From Pseudoalteromonas sp. MMG007 (GTDB taxonomy: Bacteria; Pseudomonadota; Gammaproteobacteria; Enterobacterales; Alteromonadaceae), in NCBI RefSeq assembly GCF_018100985.1, contig NZ_JAGJEI010000003.1:239772-303771 (forward strand): DNA of 64,000 bases, written 5' to 3'. A program made the translations under genes and the position numbers. Shown piece after piece: positions 27,247 to 35,514 of this stretch. Under the pieces are notes generated by a model. That model did not search any database, was not told the DNA's origin, and saw only the letters and a program-made list of their open reading frames with translations. The first letter of the stretch is position 1, and the number at the start of each line of letters is the position of its first letter.

Positions 27247-28179
27247 ATGAGCGAGCAATTTAAACACTACCCGCGCGATTTAGTCGGTTATGGATCACAG
27301 GTGCCCCATGCAAATTGGCCCAATAAAGCCCGCATTGCTGTGCAAGTGGTATTAAATTACGAAGAAGGCGGCGAAAACTGTGTACTGCATGGTGATGCAG
27401 CGGCCGAAACATTTTTATCTGAAATAGTCAGCGCCCCACATGTAGAAGACCGCCATATTAGCATGGAGTCTATTTACGAATATGGCTCGCGAGCAGGTGT
27501 ATGGCGTTTACTTAAACTCTTTAAAAAATACGATATACCGGTCACCATTTTTGCCGTGGCGATGGCGCTTGAGCGCCACCCCGATGTAGCTAAAGCTTTT
27601 GTTGATGCAGGGCACGAAATTGCAAGCCATGGCCTACGCTGGATTAATTATCAACATATAGATAAGCAAACCGAGCGCGAGCACATGCAAAAAGCCATTG
27701 AGATCATTCAAACGCTTACTGGTAAAAAGCCCACCGGCTGGTACACCGGGCGTACAAGCCCCAACACAGCAGCCCTTGTGGTAGAAAATGGCTCGTTTTT
27801 ATATGACGCTGACGATTACAGCGACGACTTACCTTTTTACAGTATTAAAGAAGGTAAACCACAGTTAATAGTACCTTACACCCTTGATGTAAACGATATG
27901 CGCTTTGCAGCTGTGCAAGGTTTTAACGCCGGCGATCAGTTTTATAATTATTTAAAAGATGCATTCGATACGCTTTATGAAGAAGGTGACCCACAAGGCG
28001 AAAACGCCCCAAAAATGATGTCGATAGGTTTACATTGTCGCTTAATTGGCCGCCCTGGGCGCATTAAAGCCCTCGCACGGTTTTTAGAGTATGCCAGCTC
28101 GCATGAGCAGGTATGGTTTGCCACGCGCGAACAAATCGCCGAGCACTGGCTTAAAACCCACCCGTATAAAAAAGCCTAG
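27247..28179 (+). CDS. puuE: Allantoinase PuuE (polysaccharide-deacetylase fold)
   Basis: 310 residues. The family signature YPRDLVGYGSQVPHANWPNKARIAVQVVLNYEEGGE is at the N terminus. YEYGSRAGVWRLLKLF, HEIASHGLRWINYQ and GLHCRLIGRPGR follow. PuuE opens (S)-allantoin to allantoate and is unrelated to metal-dependent amidohydrolase allantoinases. It is the last gene of the operon; the allantoate-processing enzyme is not in this window. Confidence 0.93.
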   Translation: MSEQFKHYPRDLVGYGSQVPHANWPNKARIAVQVVLNYEEGGENCVLHGDAAAETFLSEIVSAPHVEDRHISMESIYEYGSRAGVWRLLKLFKKYDIPVTIFAVAMALERHPDVAKAFVDAGHEIASHGLRWINYQHIDKQTEREHMQKAIEIIQTLTGKKPTGWYTGRTSPNTAALVVENGSFLYDADDYSDDLPFYSIKEGKPQLIVPYTLDVNDMRFAAVQGFNAGDQFYNYLKDAFDTLYEEGDPQGENAPKMMSIGLHCRLIGRPGRIKALARFLEYASSHEQVWFATREQIAEHWLKTHPYKKA

Positions 28180-28230
28180 TTATCTATTCAAAATACACTC
28201 TAATAGCTTATTCCACCTATCATAAAACAC

Positions 28231-28254
28231 AAAAAGCCCAGCAAAGCCGGGCTT
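28231..28254 (-). terminator. Rho-independent terminator of the CsgD-like gene
   Basis: On the minus strand a GC-rich hairpin AAGCCCGGC-TTT-GCTGGGCTT (one mismatch) is followed by TTTTT. It lies 23 bases after the stop at 28278. It may also slow the converging purine operon transcript. Confidence 0.85.
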
Positions 28255-28277
28255 AAGGGCACCTCAGGAATACTAAA

Positions 28278-28964
28278 TTATTTAACCAACGGTAGTAAAA
28301 CCGATATGTAACGCTGAGCCCAGTTAGCTAATTCAATTCGATTACGAGAGTTGGTTTTTTTAAACGCGCTGTACAAGTGAGTTTTTACAGTGTGATCGCT
28401 AATATTAAGCTTATCAGCAATAATATTATTGCTCGCTCCTTGTGCAATTAAGTGAATAACCGACTTTTCACGCTTAGTTAAATGAGCGTAATCATCTTGC
28501 TTACGCTCTACCTTATCTTTTAAGCTACTAAATGAAGTCGTCACAGCGAGTATATCGTTAAATGCTTGAGAAATGACCTTACGAGTAAACCAAAGCTCTC
28601 CGGCACTTACCCTTACTAATCCTTTAAAAATATCTTCAGGTTCGTCTGATTTATAAAACACACCATTTATATGATTTAGCAATAAGTTTTTTTCACAAAC
28701 ACTGTCTTTGTCTACGTTAAAAATAACAATACAGTGTTGTTTGGCAAGGCATATTAAATCAGCAGGTATCAGGTCATGCCAATTGTTTTTAGAACCATCA
28801 ATTAAAAATAAATAATACTGGCTACGCTGTTCAGCTTTGGGCAAAGTATCGTCCATTTTGATGTCGCCAAAAAGCGCCTGTATAGTTTTTAGAATGGTTG
28901 TGTAACTTTCACTGTGGAAAGATGATTGGAATGTGGTTTTTACAAAAATAGCCTGCTGCGACAT
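28278..28964 (-). CDS. LuxR-type transcription regulator, CsgD/VpsT-like
   Basis: 228 residues from ATG 28964, eight bases after AAGGA; the in-frame ATG at 28973 sits directly on that site. The N-terminal half is receiver-like but lacks a standard Asp box (IDGSKNNWHD, CIVIFNVDKD). The C-terminal LuxR helix-turn-helix reads LTKREKSVIHLIAQGASNNIIADKLNISDHTVKTHLYSAFKKTNSRNR. KTHLYxxFKK followed by NR and NWA is the CsgD/VpsT pattern, a family linked to curli and biofilm matrix control. Its target genes are not adjacent. Confidence 0.75.
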   Translation of the reverse strand: MSQQAIFVKTTFQSSFHSESYTTILKTIQALFGDIKMDDTLPKAEQRSQYYLFLIDGSKNNWHDLIPADLICLAKQHCIVIFNVDKDSVCEKNLLLNHINGVFYKSDEPEDIFKGLVRVSAGELWFTRKVISQAFNDILAVTTSFSSLKDKVERKQDDYAHLTKREKSVIHLIAQGASNNIIADKLNISDHTVKTHLYSAFKKTNSRNRIELANWAQRYISVLLPLVK

Positions 28965-28973
28965 AAATCTCAT

Positions 28974-29270
28974 CCTTGAAATGTTTAAACTACATTACCG
29001 AAATCACCCCAAAGTTACAATGCGATTTTGGTATGAGAAACTGCATGTTTTTCACTAACACTATTAGATTAAACTATTACATAACATAACGTTACAAATA
29101 AAATAGCATCCTAACCCGTTAATATCCATACATCTAATCAGTATGTTTAACTGGGCTGTACTTATAATATTTCTTAATACATGCAAGGTTAATTAGCGTT
29201 TAGCGAGTCTATAATGAAGTCAAAAAATATTTATATAGATAGAACCTATGTCGAAGCTCTTAAACTACCC
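28974..29270. other. Intergenic region with no recognised element
   Basis: About 300 AT-rich bases between the promoter of the CsgD-like gene and the 3' end of the next minus-strand gene. No hairpin, repeat or small ORF with a ribosome site was found. Confidence 0.5.
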
Positions 29271-29792
29271 TTACTTTATATTTTCCTTTAACTTATTAAG
29301 TGCATCTACCGAAAAACCACGGTCGTAAAAATATAAAATTTCGCCACTGCTATTTATAAGTACTACACGCGAGTTGTTTGGGCTTTCATTGCCTGTGAAT
29401 TTTTGAACAGCGTCACCATCTTTGTAAATAGTGATCACCCCACCCCATAACTCTTTAGGAATACCTTTGCGCATCCCATTGTCTATAAATGTGCTAAACA
29501 TACGCGGTGCCATACCGGCGATAGTAGGTAGCTCGTAGGTAGGAATCGACACCCCAGCCATGTCTAACCCTATTAACCAGCGGTCTATATCAAACTGGCT
29601 ATCTTGCTTGTAGCCAAGGAGTAAAAGTGTTTTAGCTGCTTTAAAATCATTAGGAATAGAGACATTTTGTTTTTCTAGGCTTTCGCCGCTAATACTTGGA
29701 AAGTGCTCACCCTTTACCTGCTGATTTGGGTATTGAGCAGAACACGCACTCAACAGCAAAAATGCAAACACACTTATTATTAATTTGAACAT
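29271..29792 (-). CDS. Lipoprotein with possible thioredoxin-like fold
   Basis: 173 residues from ATG 29792, which gives a short signal peptide with lipobox LLSAC. The mature part (HFPSISGESLEKQNVSIPNDF, TLLLLGYKQDSQFDIDRW, VVLINSSGEILYFYDRGFS) follows the beta-alpha rhythm of peroxiredoxin/TlpA-like proteins but has no CxxC, so redox activity is unlikely. It stands alone between a regulator and a pseudogene. The fold assignment is an inference. Confidence 0.55.
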   Translation of the reverse strand: MFKLIISVFAFLLLSACSAQYPNQQVKGEHFPSISGESLEKQNVSIPNDFKAAKTLLLLGYKQDSQFDIDRWLIGLDMAGVSIPTYELPTIAGMAPRMFSTFIDNGMRKGIPKELWGGVITIYKDGDAVQKFTGNESPNNSRVVLINSSGEILYFYDRGFSVDALNKLKENIK

Positions 29793-29879
29793 ATCTAGCC
29801 CTAATTTTATGAATATCATAACTTTACGTTTAATGTAGTATTTAAGATCTAAAAACTTTGTTTAGATAAAAACGTTTTA

Positions 29880-30300
29880 GATTTAGTGGCCGTCACTGGC
29901 TTTCCATACATCCACCTTGTCCGTTAATGCGCACCTGATGTTTTTAATGTAGCACCTTGTTCAAAGGTTTCTATGCCCTCTGCCACACAGGTGTAATCAA
30001 ATTTATGTACAAGCTCCATAATATTAGGGATCATCGACGCTTTGAAACCCTCAGTCGCTATATCTTGAACGAATGTTCGGTCGATTTTAAGTTGATGAAA
30101 ACTCAAATTTTGTAAATTTCTCAAATGTGAGTACTCGGTGCCAAAGCCATCTAACGACAAATAAAAACCAGACTCAACCAAGGTTCTAAACTGAGCGAGG
30201 GCAATACGTGTATCAAGGTATTCATCTTCCGTGATTTCTAAACAAATGATTATTTGAAAAAACGTACTCCAAGGTAGATGCACCGCTGTACAATAATTAG
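29880..30300 (-). pseudogene. EAL-domain (c-di-GMP phosphodiesterase) remnant
   Basis: The open frame at 29924-30283 encodes the second half of an EAL domain: ICLEITEDEYLDT, LSLDGFGTEYSHL (normally DDFGxGYSSL), LKIDRTFVQDI and CVAEGIET. It stops after TSGAH. Two single-base corrections just downstream restore a conserved ending GAHINGQGWMYGKPV, so the 3' end carries two indels. The N-terminal half with the EAL motif is missing and one catalytic Asp is Gly. It is a decayed gene. Confidence 0.75.
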
Positions 30301-30447
30301 CATTATTACTATTGCACGCTTGACCCGTTTCATAAGATAAAAAAGAGACTACCCATCAGACTAAACAGCCCTTTTTACCTGCCAGATAGTAATATCGCGA
30401 TTGAAGTGGGGAATTACATGAATTTCATTAAATTCAGCTGGATAGAC

Positions 30448-31086
30448 TTAATCCCCCCCCGTTAACCGACCTATTATATTTGCCATTTTGTGACTGATAT
30501 CTACATGCTCTTTTGCATTAAAATGAATACCGTCCTCAGCTGATACCTCAATCGAACTCAAACTTAAACATTCGTATTTATGATTATCGGCTATTTTCTT
30601 AAATTCGTTAAACAGCGATTTTAGCTTGGCATCAGCACCGTTATAAATGCGAGCATATTGTCCAGTTAATCTTATTTGAGCAGGGCAAATAACAACAACC
30701 TGAGGCACAGGGTTACTCTTTGATTGATAATACATTTTTATGGCATTAATTAAGTCGTTTAACCCGTTTGCAATTGTGCTTGGCGTTAAATCAAAACGTT
30801 TTTTTAGATCGTTAGTACCTAATGCAATTATTATAAAATTAAGCTCATACGCATCTAAATAAGGTTTTAAGTAACTAACACCGCTCAGCACACCGTCAAA
30901 CGGCGGATTATTTACCAAAGTACGATTTGGCTGCCCCGCCTCAATTACCTTAAAGCCAGGCCCTAGGTTTTTATTTAACAGTGATGTCCATCGAGTATTT
31001 TCATCAAAACGTTTACCCGTTTCAGGGTTTAAGCCCCATGTATTTGAGTCACCAAAGCAGAGAATATTTTTTATTATTTGAGTCAT
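30448..31086 (-). CDS. SGNH/GDSL-family esterase
   Basis: 212 residues without a signal peptide. Block I is LCFGDSNTWGLNPETGKRF with the catalytic Ser in GDSN. Block III is IIALGTNDLKKRFDLTP. Block V is EDGIHFNAKEH with the catalytic Asp and His. The whole pattern matches the arylesterase/acyltransferase subgroup typified by the Mycobacterium smegmatis Act enzyme. Its ATG overlaps the stop of the DsrE-like gene (TAATG), so it probably belongs to the transcript that starts at the SoxR box. Confidence 0.85.
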   Translation of the reverse strand: MTQIIKNILCFGDSNTWGLNPETGKRFDENTRWTSLLNKNLGPGFKVIEAGQPNRTLVNNPPFDGVLSGVSYLKPYLDAYELNFIIIALGTNDLKKRFDLTPSTIANGLNDLINAIKMYYQSKSNPVPQVVVICPAQIRLTGQYARIYNGADAKLKSLFNEFKKIADNHKYECLSLSSIEVSAEDGIHFNAKEHVDISHKMANIIGRLTGGD

Positions 31087-31598
31087 TAAAATGGATTGAG
31101 CGTATAGCCTAGTTGTTGAAGTTGCGCGTGAGCGGTCATCGCTGAAAGCGACATTTTTACGCCATCAATTAAAAGTGCTGGCGTTACTTTAAAGTGAGTA
31201 GCCGATTGCCCGCAAACATACACTTTAGTATTGTTAGCAAGTAACTGTTCAATTAACGCTTGGTTTTTATTGCCGGCACTAAAGCGCTTTTTATATTCGC
31301 TATTAGCTAATACATCAACACTTGCGCTGCCGTGCACAACTAATGCAAGTTGTATGTTTTCAGGCTTTACGCCATGCGCTACATGCATGTTGATAAAGCG
31401 CGCAAGCGAATTTATTGAATTATTTTGCGTGCCTTTTTCAGCGCCATCGGCAACATCAAATGCTATTTTAAATACCGTAGAGCTATTAATTTTATCGTGC
31501 TCTGGTACATCATAATAATTACCAAACCCTTTAATTGGTTGCTCAGCTGCATTTATTAAAGGGCTAAAAAGTAGCACTAACCATAGTAAATATTTCAT
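31086..31598 (-). CDS. Periplasmic DsrE/DsrF-like protein
   Basis: 170 residues with a signal peptide (cut near NAAEQ). The DsrE-type alpha/beta core shows VFKIAFDVADG, NIQLALVVHGSASVDVL, and the single late cysteine motif KVYVCGQSATHFKV, followed by SAMTAHAQLQQLGYTLNPF. DsrE relatives bind or relay sulfur through this cysteine; a periplasmic member may act in thiol or sulfur stress. It lies between the FMN reductase-like gene and the SGNH esterase on the same strand. Confidence 0.75.
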   Translation of the reverse strand: MKYLLWLVLLFSPLINAAEQPIKGFGNYYDVPEHDKINSSTVFKIAFDVADGAEKGTQNNSINSLARFINMHVAHGVKPENIQLALVVHGSASVDVLANSEYKKRFSAGNKNQALIEQLLANNTKVYVCGQSATHFKVTPALLIDGVKMSLSAMTAHAQLQQLGYTLNPF

Positions 31599-31663
31599 AA
31601 AACTATCCTTTGTTTTTTAAGCATATTACTAAACTACCAGAGACAACCAAAAAAGGCTGCAAT

Positions 31664-32137
31664 TTAAGCAACCTTTTGGGTACTTTTATGGCTGTGGTTA
31701 ATAAACTGCATGCCTAAATAGCTAAACGTATTTTTAAATTGCTCTATAAAACAGGCGGGGGCTTCACTTGATGAGGCATTAGAAAGCACCGAAAAATGCT
31801 TACTGCGTAAACTACGAAGCTTAGGTTTTAATGCTTCATCGTCCATATAATCGGTTATTCTATCAATAAATAATTTCATTTGTACTGTGGTGCTGTACCA
31901 ATAAACGGGTGAAGCAAACACCCAATGGTCATAGGTTAAAAGTGCTTCAAACACTGCGTAAAAGTCATCGCTTTTATAGTTTTTACTGTAGCAGTATGGC
32001 GCTATTTTATAATCATCTAAGCATATTATCCGCACATTATTTTGCTCTGCAAATCCGTTAACGTGCGCCTGTGTATTACCATTTTTACGTGCACTTGAAT
32101 AAATAATAACCGTGCTACGCTCAAGTTTTGGTTGCAT
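31664..32137 (-). CDS. NAD(P)H-dependent FMN reductase / flavodoxin-like protein (SoxR target)
   Basis: 157 residues with the flavodoxin-like fold of the NADPH-dependent FMN reductase family: a phosphate-binding loop IIYSSARKNGNTQAH, a YDHWVFASPVYWYSTTVQMKLFIDR segment and a C-terminal FSYLGMQF helix. Such enzymes reduce quinones or flavins. The gene is transcribed away from soxR, and a 19-bp-spaced promoter with a SoxR box lies directly upstream, making it the likely head of a redox-stress operon. Confidence 0.8.
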   Translation of the reverse strand: MQPKLERSTVIIYSSARKNGNTQAHVNGFAEQNNVRIICLDDYKIAPYCYSKNYKSDDFYAVFEALLTYDHWVFASPVYWYSTTVQMKLFIDRITDYMDDEALKPKLRSLRSKHFSVLSNASSSEAPACFIEQFKNTFSYLGMQFINHSHKSTQKVA

Positions 32138-32176
32138 TTAGTTAGCTCCTTTTTTAATGTTGAAAGAAGCTTAAAA

Positions 32177-32194
32177 CCTCAAGTTATATTGAGG
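32177..32194. promoter_or_regulatory. SoxR box within a 19-bp-spacer promoter
   Basis: CCTCAAGTTATATTGAGG is an 18-bp dyad very near the classic SoxR operator CCTCAAGTTAACTTGAGG. On the minus strand TTGACC and TAAGCT are separated by exactly 19 bases, the over-long spacer typical of MerR-family promoters. The box is therefore positioned to drive the gene at 31664-32137. Confidence 0.85.
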
Positions 32195-32214
32195 TCAAAC
32201 GGAAATTAAAAATA

Positions 32215-32679
32215 ATGCAAACAGATCAAAGAAAACTAACAGAGGCCAACTTAACGGTTGGTTATGTCGCCAAGCGCAGCGGCGTAAAAGTATCAACCCT
32301 GCACTTTTACGAAACAAAAGGGCTAATACGTAGTTGGCGCAATAGCGGCAATCAACGCCGCTATAAAAAAGACGTACTACGCCGTATAGCGGTAATAAAA
32401 GCTGCACAAGCCATGGGAATAACGCTTGATGAAATTAAACACACCCTGGTCACATTACCAGATCAGCGGACACCCACACAAAAAGACTGGGCAGCCCTTT
32501 CAAAGCAATGGCAAACACAGCTAGATGAGCGCATAGCGTATATGCAGCGTTTGCGCGATCGCGTTGATGGATGTATTGGTTGTGGATGCTTATCTATGAG
32601 TAAGTGCCCTATTTATAATAAAAACGACCACTTGGGCGAAAACCAAAGTGGTGCTGTGCTCTTAGATACATCAAACTAG
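32215..32679 (+). CDS. soxR: Redox-sensing regulator SoxR
   Basis: 154 residues. The MerR-type winged helix is VGYVAKRSGVKVSTLHFYETKGLI, followed by a dimerisation helix. The 2Fe-2S cluster motif C120-x2-C123-x-C125-x5-C131 (CIGCGCLSMSKCP) has the family spacing. It senses redox-cycling compounds and activates the divergent promoter. No soxS is present, as expected outside enterics, where SoxR controls its targets directly. Confidence 0.95.
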   Translation: MQTDQRKLTEANLTVGYVAKRSGVKVSTLHFYETKGLIRSWRNSGNQRRYKKDVLRRIAVIKAAQAMGITLDEIKHTLVTLPDQRTPTQKDWAALSKQWQTQLDERIAYMQRLRDRVDGCIGCGCLSMSKCPIYNKNDHLGENQSGAVLLDTSN

Positions 32680-32776
32680 TATTAAGGCTACATTTATCAG
32701 TAAGTCGCATTGATAATTAGTCATAATGTAAGTACTCTATTATGTCTAAAAAGGAAGCCATTATAAGGATATAGCG

Positions 32777-33421
32777 TTGGAACCTACTAACCCCGCTCCA
32801 AACAATAACAACTCTAAAAACCCAGCTACAACACAAAAATTGGCACAGGCCTTAAAAACGGTCGATAACAAAGAGCTCAAAAGTACAGGTTTTTGGTTAA
32901 ATCAAGTTTTTATGGTCATTTCTACTATTTTTGGCGTGTATCTAGCGGCTCAAAGTGGTTTAGAGCAAGCGCTTAAGTTCGATAATTTTAGTAAAATGGA
33001 AGATAACTACTACTTACGCACATCGCTATTTGATGAAGTAACCGATAACGTAGATAATGTTAGTGAATATGCAGAGCTATTAGCTAACACCCCTCCACAA
33101 TCAGAGATGGAGTACTTTAAACCAACACTTGAAAAATACATATGGCAAACCATGCAGTATTCGCCCACAACACTTGAAACGCCCAGTGGTCTATTGACCC
33201 AAATACGTCGTTTCTACTCTCGCTCAGAGTTTTTAATCAACTCAGCAGTTAGTAGAAAAACCTCTGCCAAACATGCCGCAAGCGAGCTAAAAAAAATAAC
33301 AGAGCAATTACAATCTACTACGCTTCCCCGGTTAAAAAATAGCGCCGAGCAATTGAAAAAAGAGCTAAAACAAAACGATATTTCAGTCGGCTCATTAAAG
33401 GAGTTAGCAAATGCCAACTAA
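32777..33421 (+). CDS. Membrane-anchored protein of unknown function, partner of the rhomboid gene
   Basis: 214 residues. The start is TTG 32777, seven bases after AAGGAT; no ATG fits. One membrane helix lies at about 43-63 (FWLNQVFMVISTIFGVYLAAQ). The C-terminal half is helical and charged, with coiled-coil character (ASELKKITEQLQSTTLPRLK, SAEQLKKELKQ). No family is recognised. The gene overlaps the rhomboid protease gene by 11 bases, so it could be a substrate or partner; this is an inference from coupling only. Confidence 0.6.
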   Translation: MEPTNPAPNNNNSKNPATTQKLAQALKTVDNKELKSTGFWLNQVFMVISTIFGVYLAAQSGLEQALKFDNFSKMEDNYYLRTSLFDEVTDNVDNVSEYAELLANTPPQSEMEYFKPTLEKYIWQTMQYSPTTLETPSGLLTQIRRFYSRSEFLINSAVSRKTSAKHAASELKKITEQLQSTTLPRLKNSAEQLKKELKQNDISVGSLKELANAN

Positions 33422-34496
33422 ACGCTGCCCACATTGTAAAGATCACCCTCTAGAAGCAACTCAATATCAAGGTGAAGAAATAGATATATGCCGAGTGTGT
33501 GGAGGCTTATGGTTTGAAAAAAACGAAGTTAACCGTATGATTAACGAAATAAATGAAGGACCTGAAGGCGACAAATTTGAAAATCATTTTGGTGATCCTT
33601 TAGGCATTTCAGCGCTTGATTGCCCCGATTGTAGTAAAAGTTTAGAGCGATTTCATCTTCTAGAAGCCTATCATACTGAAATTGACGTTTGTAGACATTG
33701 TGATGGCACATGGATTGATAGAGACGAATTAGAAAGCGTAGAAAGAAGCCCTGAATTAAAAAACAGCTTAAATGAGCTAAATCAAAAAGTAAGTTGGAAA
33801 ACTTATTTATTTCAATTTTTAACGCAAATGCCAGTTGAATATAATATAAAACCACAAAAAACTCCGTGGGTTACTCGCAGTCTTATTGTTTTAAATACCC
33901 TTATTTTTGCTCTTTATTTTCTAAATCCAAATTCTTTTGATTACGTTATTGATAATTTTGCGATGACACCTGCAGACTTAAGCCAAGGAAAAGAGTTGTG
34001 GAGTGTTTTAACGTGCGTGTTTTTACACGGCTCTATTATGCACTTGGTAGGCAACATGTATTTTTTACATGTAGTTGGCGATAACCTAGAAGATGCACTG
34101 GGCCATAAGCGCTTTTTAATGTGGTATTTGGTGTGTGGATTACTTGCCTCATTTGCCAGCTTCATCGTAAGCCCTATGTCACCAATACCCGGAGTGGGTG
34201 CAAGTGGCGCCATAGCTGGTTTATTCGGCATGTACTTAATGTGGTTTAGACATGCAAGCCTTACCTTTATGTTTGTAATTTATCAGAAGAAACTTTCTGC
34301 GGTATGGTTTTTTGCTATTTGGTTAGGGTTTAACATTTTTGGTGCAGTAACAGGCCCTGATGGCATAGATTATGGTGCACATATTGGTGGTTTTATAGCG
34401 GGACTAATTATTGGTTATATTTTAAAAAGTAAAATATTAGAGCAGAACCCTATAATTCGTTTACTAAATCAAAAAGAAGCACAATTAAAACGTTAG
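33411..34496 (+). CDS. Rhomboid serine protease with two N-terminal TFIIB-type zinc ribbons
   Basis: 361 residues. Two zf-TFIIB-like ribbons come first: CPHC...CRVCGGLWFEKNE (residues 6-40) and CPDC...CRHCDGTWIDRDE (71-108). The rhomboid domain spans about 150-345 with six membrane segments. It has HGSIMHLVGNM (H206, H211, N215), the nucleophile motif GASG (S265) and the catalytic His in DYGAHIGG (H324). It cleaves membrane helices of other proteins. The double ribbon makes it much longer than GlpG. Start ATG 33411 lies within the preceding gene. Confidence 0.9.
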   Translation: MPTKRCPHCKDHPLEATQYQGEEIDICRVCGGLWFEKNEVNRMINEINEGPEGDKFENHFGDPLGISALDCPDCSKSLERFHLLEAYHTEIDVCRHCDGTWIDRDELESVERSPELKNSLNELNQKVSWKTYLFQFLTQMPVEYNIKPQKTPWVTRSLIVLNTLIFALYFLNPNSFDYVIDNFAMTPADLSQGKELWSVLTCVFLHGSIMHLVGNMYFLHVVGDNLEDALGHKRFLMWYLVCGLLASFASFIVSPMSPIPGVGASGAIAGLFGMYLMWFRHASLTFMFVIYQKKLSAVWFFAIWLGFNIFGAVTGPDGIDYGAHIGGFIAGLIIGYILKSKILEQNPIIRLLNQKEAQLKR

Positions 34497-34505
34497 TCTT
34501 TGCTT

Positions 34506-34539
34506 TAAAGCCACTAAGAAATAAGAGTTAGTGGCTTTA
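34506..34539. terminator. Bidirectional hairpin between convergent genes
   Basis: TAAAGCCACTAA pairs with TTAGTGGCTTTA around a 10-base loop, between the rhomboid stop (34496) and the stop of the minus-strand lipoprotein gene (34559). The T/A flanks suit both directions. Confidence 0.7.
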
Positions 34540-34558
34540 TCAAACTTCGCACTAATTG

Positions 34559-35065
34559 CTATAACTTACAACGTGTATAAACCGTATAAAACTGACCTGT
34601 ACCCTTGATAGGCATATCGTACGTTATAGCTTCTTCACTCAGTTCGCATTCAAAGTTATTTAATATATCAGAAAACAGTGCTTGCTCCTGGGTAAACTGT
34701 ATTGTGGCATACCACAAAATTGAATCTTCATCTTGTTTGTTACCAATATAAATACTCTGTAGCAACGAGCTATTGAAAAACATGTTAGAAGGATTTGAAC
34801 TACGAATCGTTTTATTTTTAAAGTAAAAATCCCCGTTACTATCGCTTGTTACTTCATCTGTATAAGTACCACCATAAATAAGCTCTCGAGTAATTTTAAC
34901 ACCCACCTGAGGCTCGCCATTTTTGAGTAGCCGACCTTTTATTTGCAGTGATAGCGTAACATCTTGTTTATTAAAAAAGCCAAACATGCCTGCACATCCT
35001 TGTATTGGGAATAGTAAAAATAATAAAAAAATTAAAGTTACACTTTTTAATTTTGTATCGTTCAT
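34559..35065 (-). CDS. Lipoprotein with a carboxypeptidase-regulatory-like domain
   Basis: 168 residues, lipobox PIQGC. The mature part starts VTLSLQIKGRLLKNGEPQVGVKITRE and continues DEVTSDSNGDFYFKN, the pattern of a small beta-sandwich in which an added trait is passed from pre-strand to post-strand (CarboxypepD-regulatory/DUF6795-like). It has three cysteines besides the lipid-anchored one. Function is unknown. AAGAAGGA precedes the ATG. Confidence 0.55.
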   Translation of the reverse strand: MNDTKLKSVTLIFLLFLLFPIQGCAGMFGFFNKQDVTLSLQIKGRLLKNGEPQVGVKITRELIYGGTYTDEVTSDSNGDFYFKNKTIRSSNPSNMFFNSSLLQSIYIGNKQDEDSILWYATIQFTQEQALFSDILNNFECELSEEAITYDMPIKGTGQFYTVYTRCKL

Positions 35066-35094
35066 AAAATCCTTCTTTTTCTTAAATTTTTAAT

Positions 35095-35460
35095 CTACCA
35101 GTACAATATCGAAAATACGCCCGTAATATTTATAATAATACACATCCACAATACCACTATAAAACGCTGTTTTTGAGATTTATGCCTAAGCCATTGCTGT
35201 GCAATAAGTGCGCCGGGCCAGCCGCCGAATAATGATAATAACTGCAGTGTTCGCTCGCTCGTGCGGTTTACTTTTTTATATGCTGACTGTTTTGCTTGTC
35301 GCTTATCCCATGCGTACATAGCAAAAGTAATAACGCTCAATACACTGACGTAAGTTGGTAAGTATATTGGTACATAAAGAGGCAAGTATTGAAAAAAATA
35401 TGCTAACCAAATAGCTGCTAATAAAAGTAATGAAAGAGTGATTAATATTTTCTTTATCAA
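35095..35460 (-). CDS. DUF1294 membrane protein
   Basis: 121 residues with three hydrophobic segments. The DUF1294 signature is clear: FAMYAWDKRQAKQSAYKKVNRTSERTLQLLSLFGGWPGALIAQQWLRHKSQKQRF. Many relatives have an N-terminal cold-shock domain; here that part is replaced by two N-terminal membrane helices. Biochemical role unknown. It is divergently arranged with the next gene, with only 54 bases between start codons. Confidence 0.8.
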   Translation of the reverse strand: MIKKILITLSLLLLAAIWLAYFFQYLPLYVPIYLPTYVSVLSVITFAMYAWDKRQAKQSAYKKVNRTSERTLQLLSLFGGWPGALIAQQWLRHKSQKQRFIVVLWMCIIINITGVFSILYW

Positions 35461-35514
35461 TTAATAATCGCCTATACTAAAAGTTGTTTAACAAAAAATA
35501 ATAAGAGCCAAATT

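Noticed and set aside
33541..33855. 104-codon minus-strand ORF opposite the rhomboid zinc ribbons
   Set aside because: Antisense shadow of a gene with clear conserved motifs.
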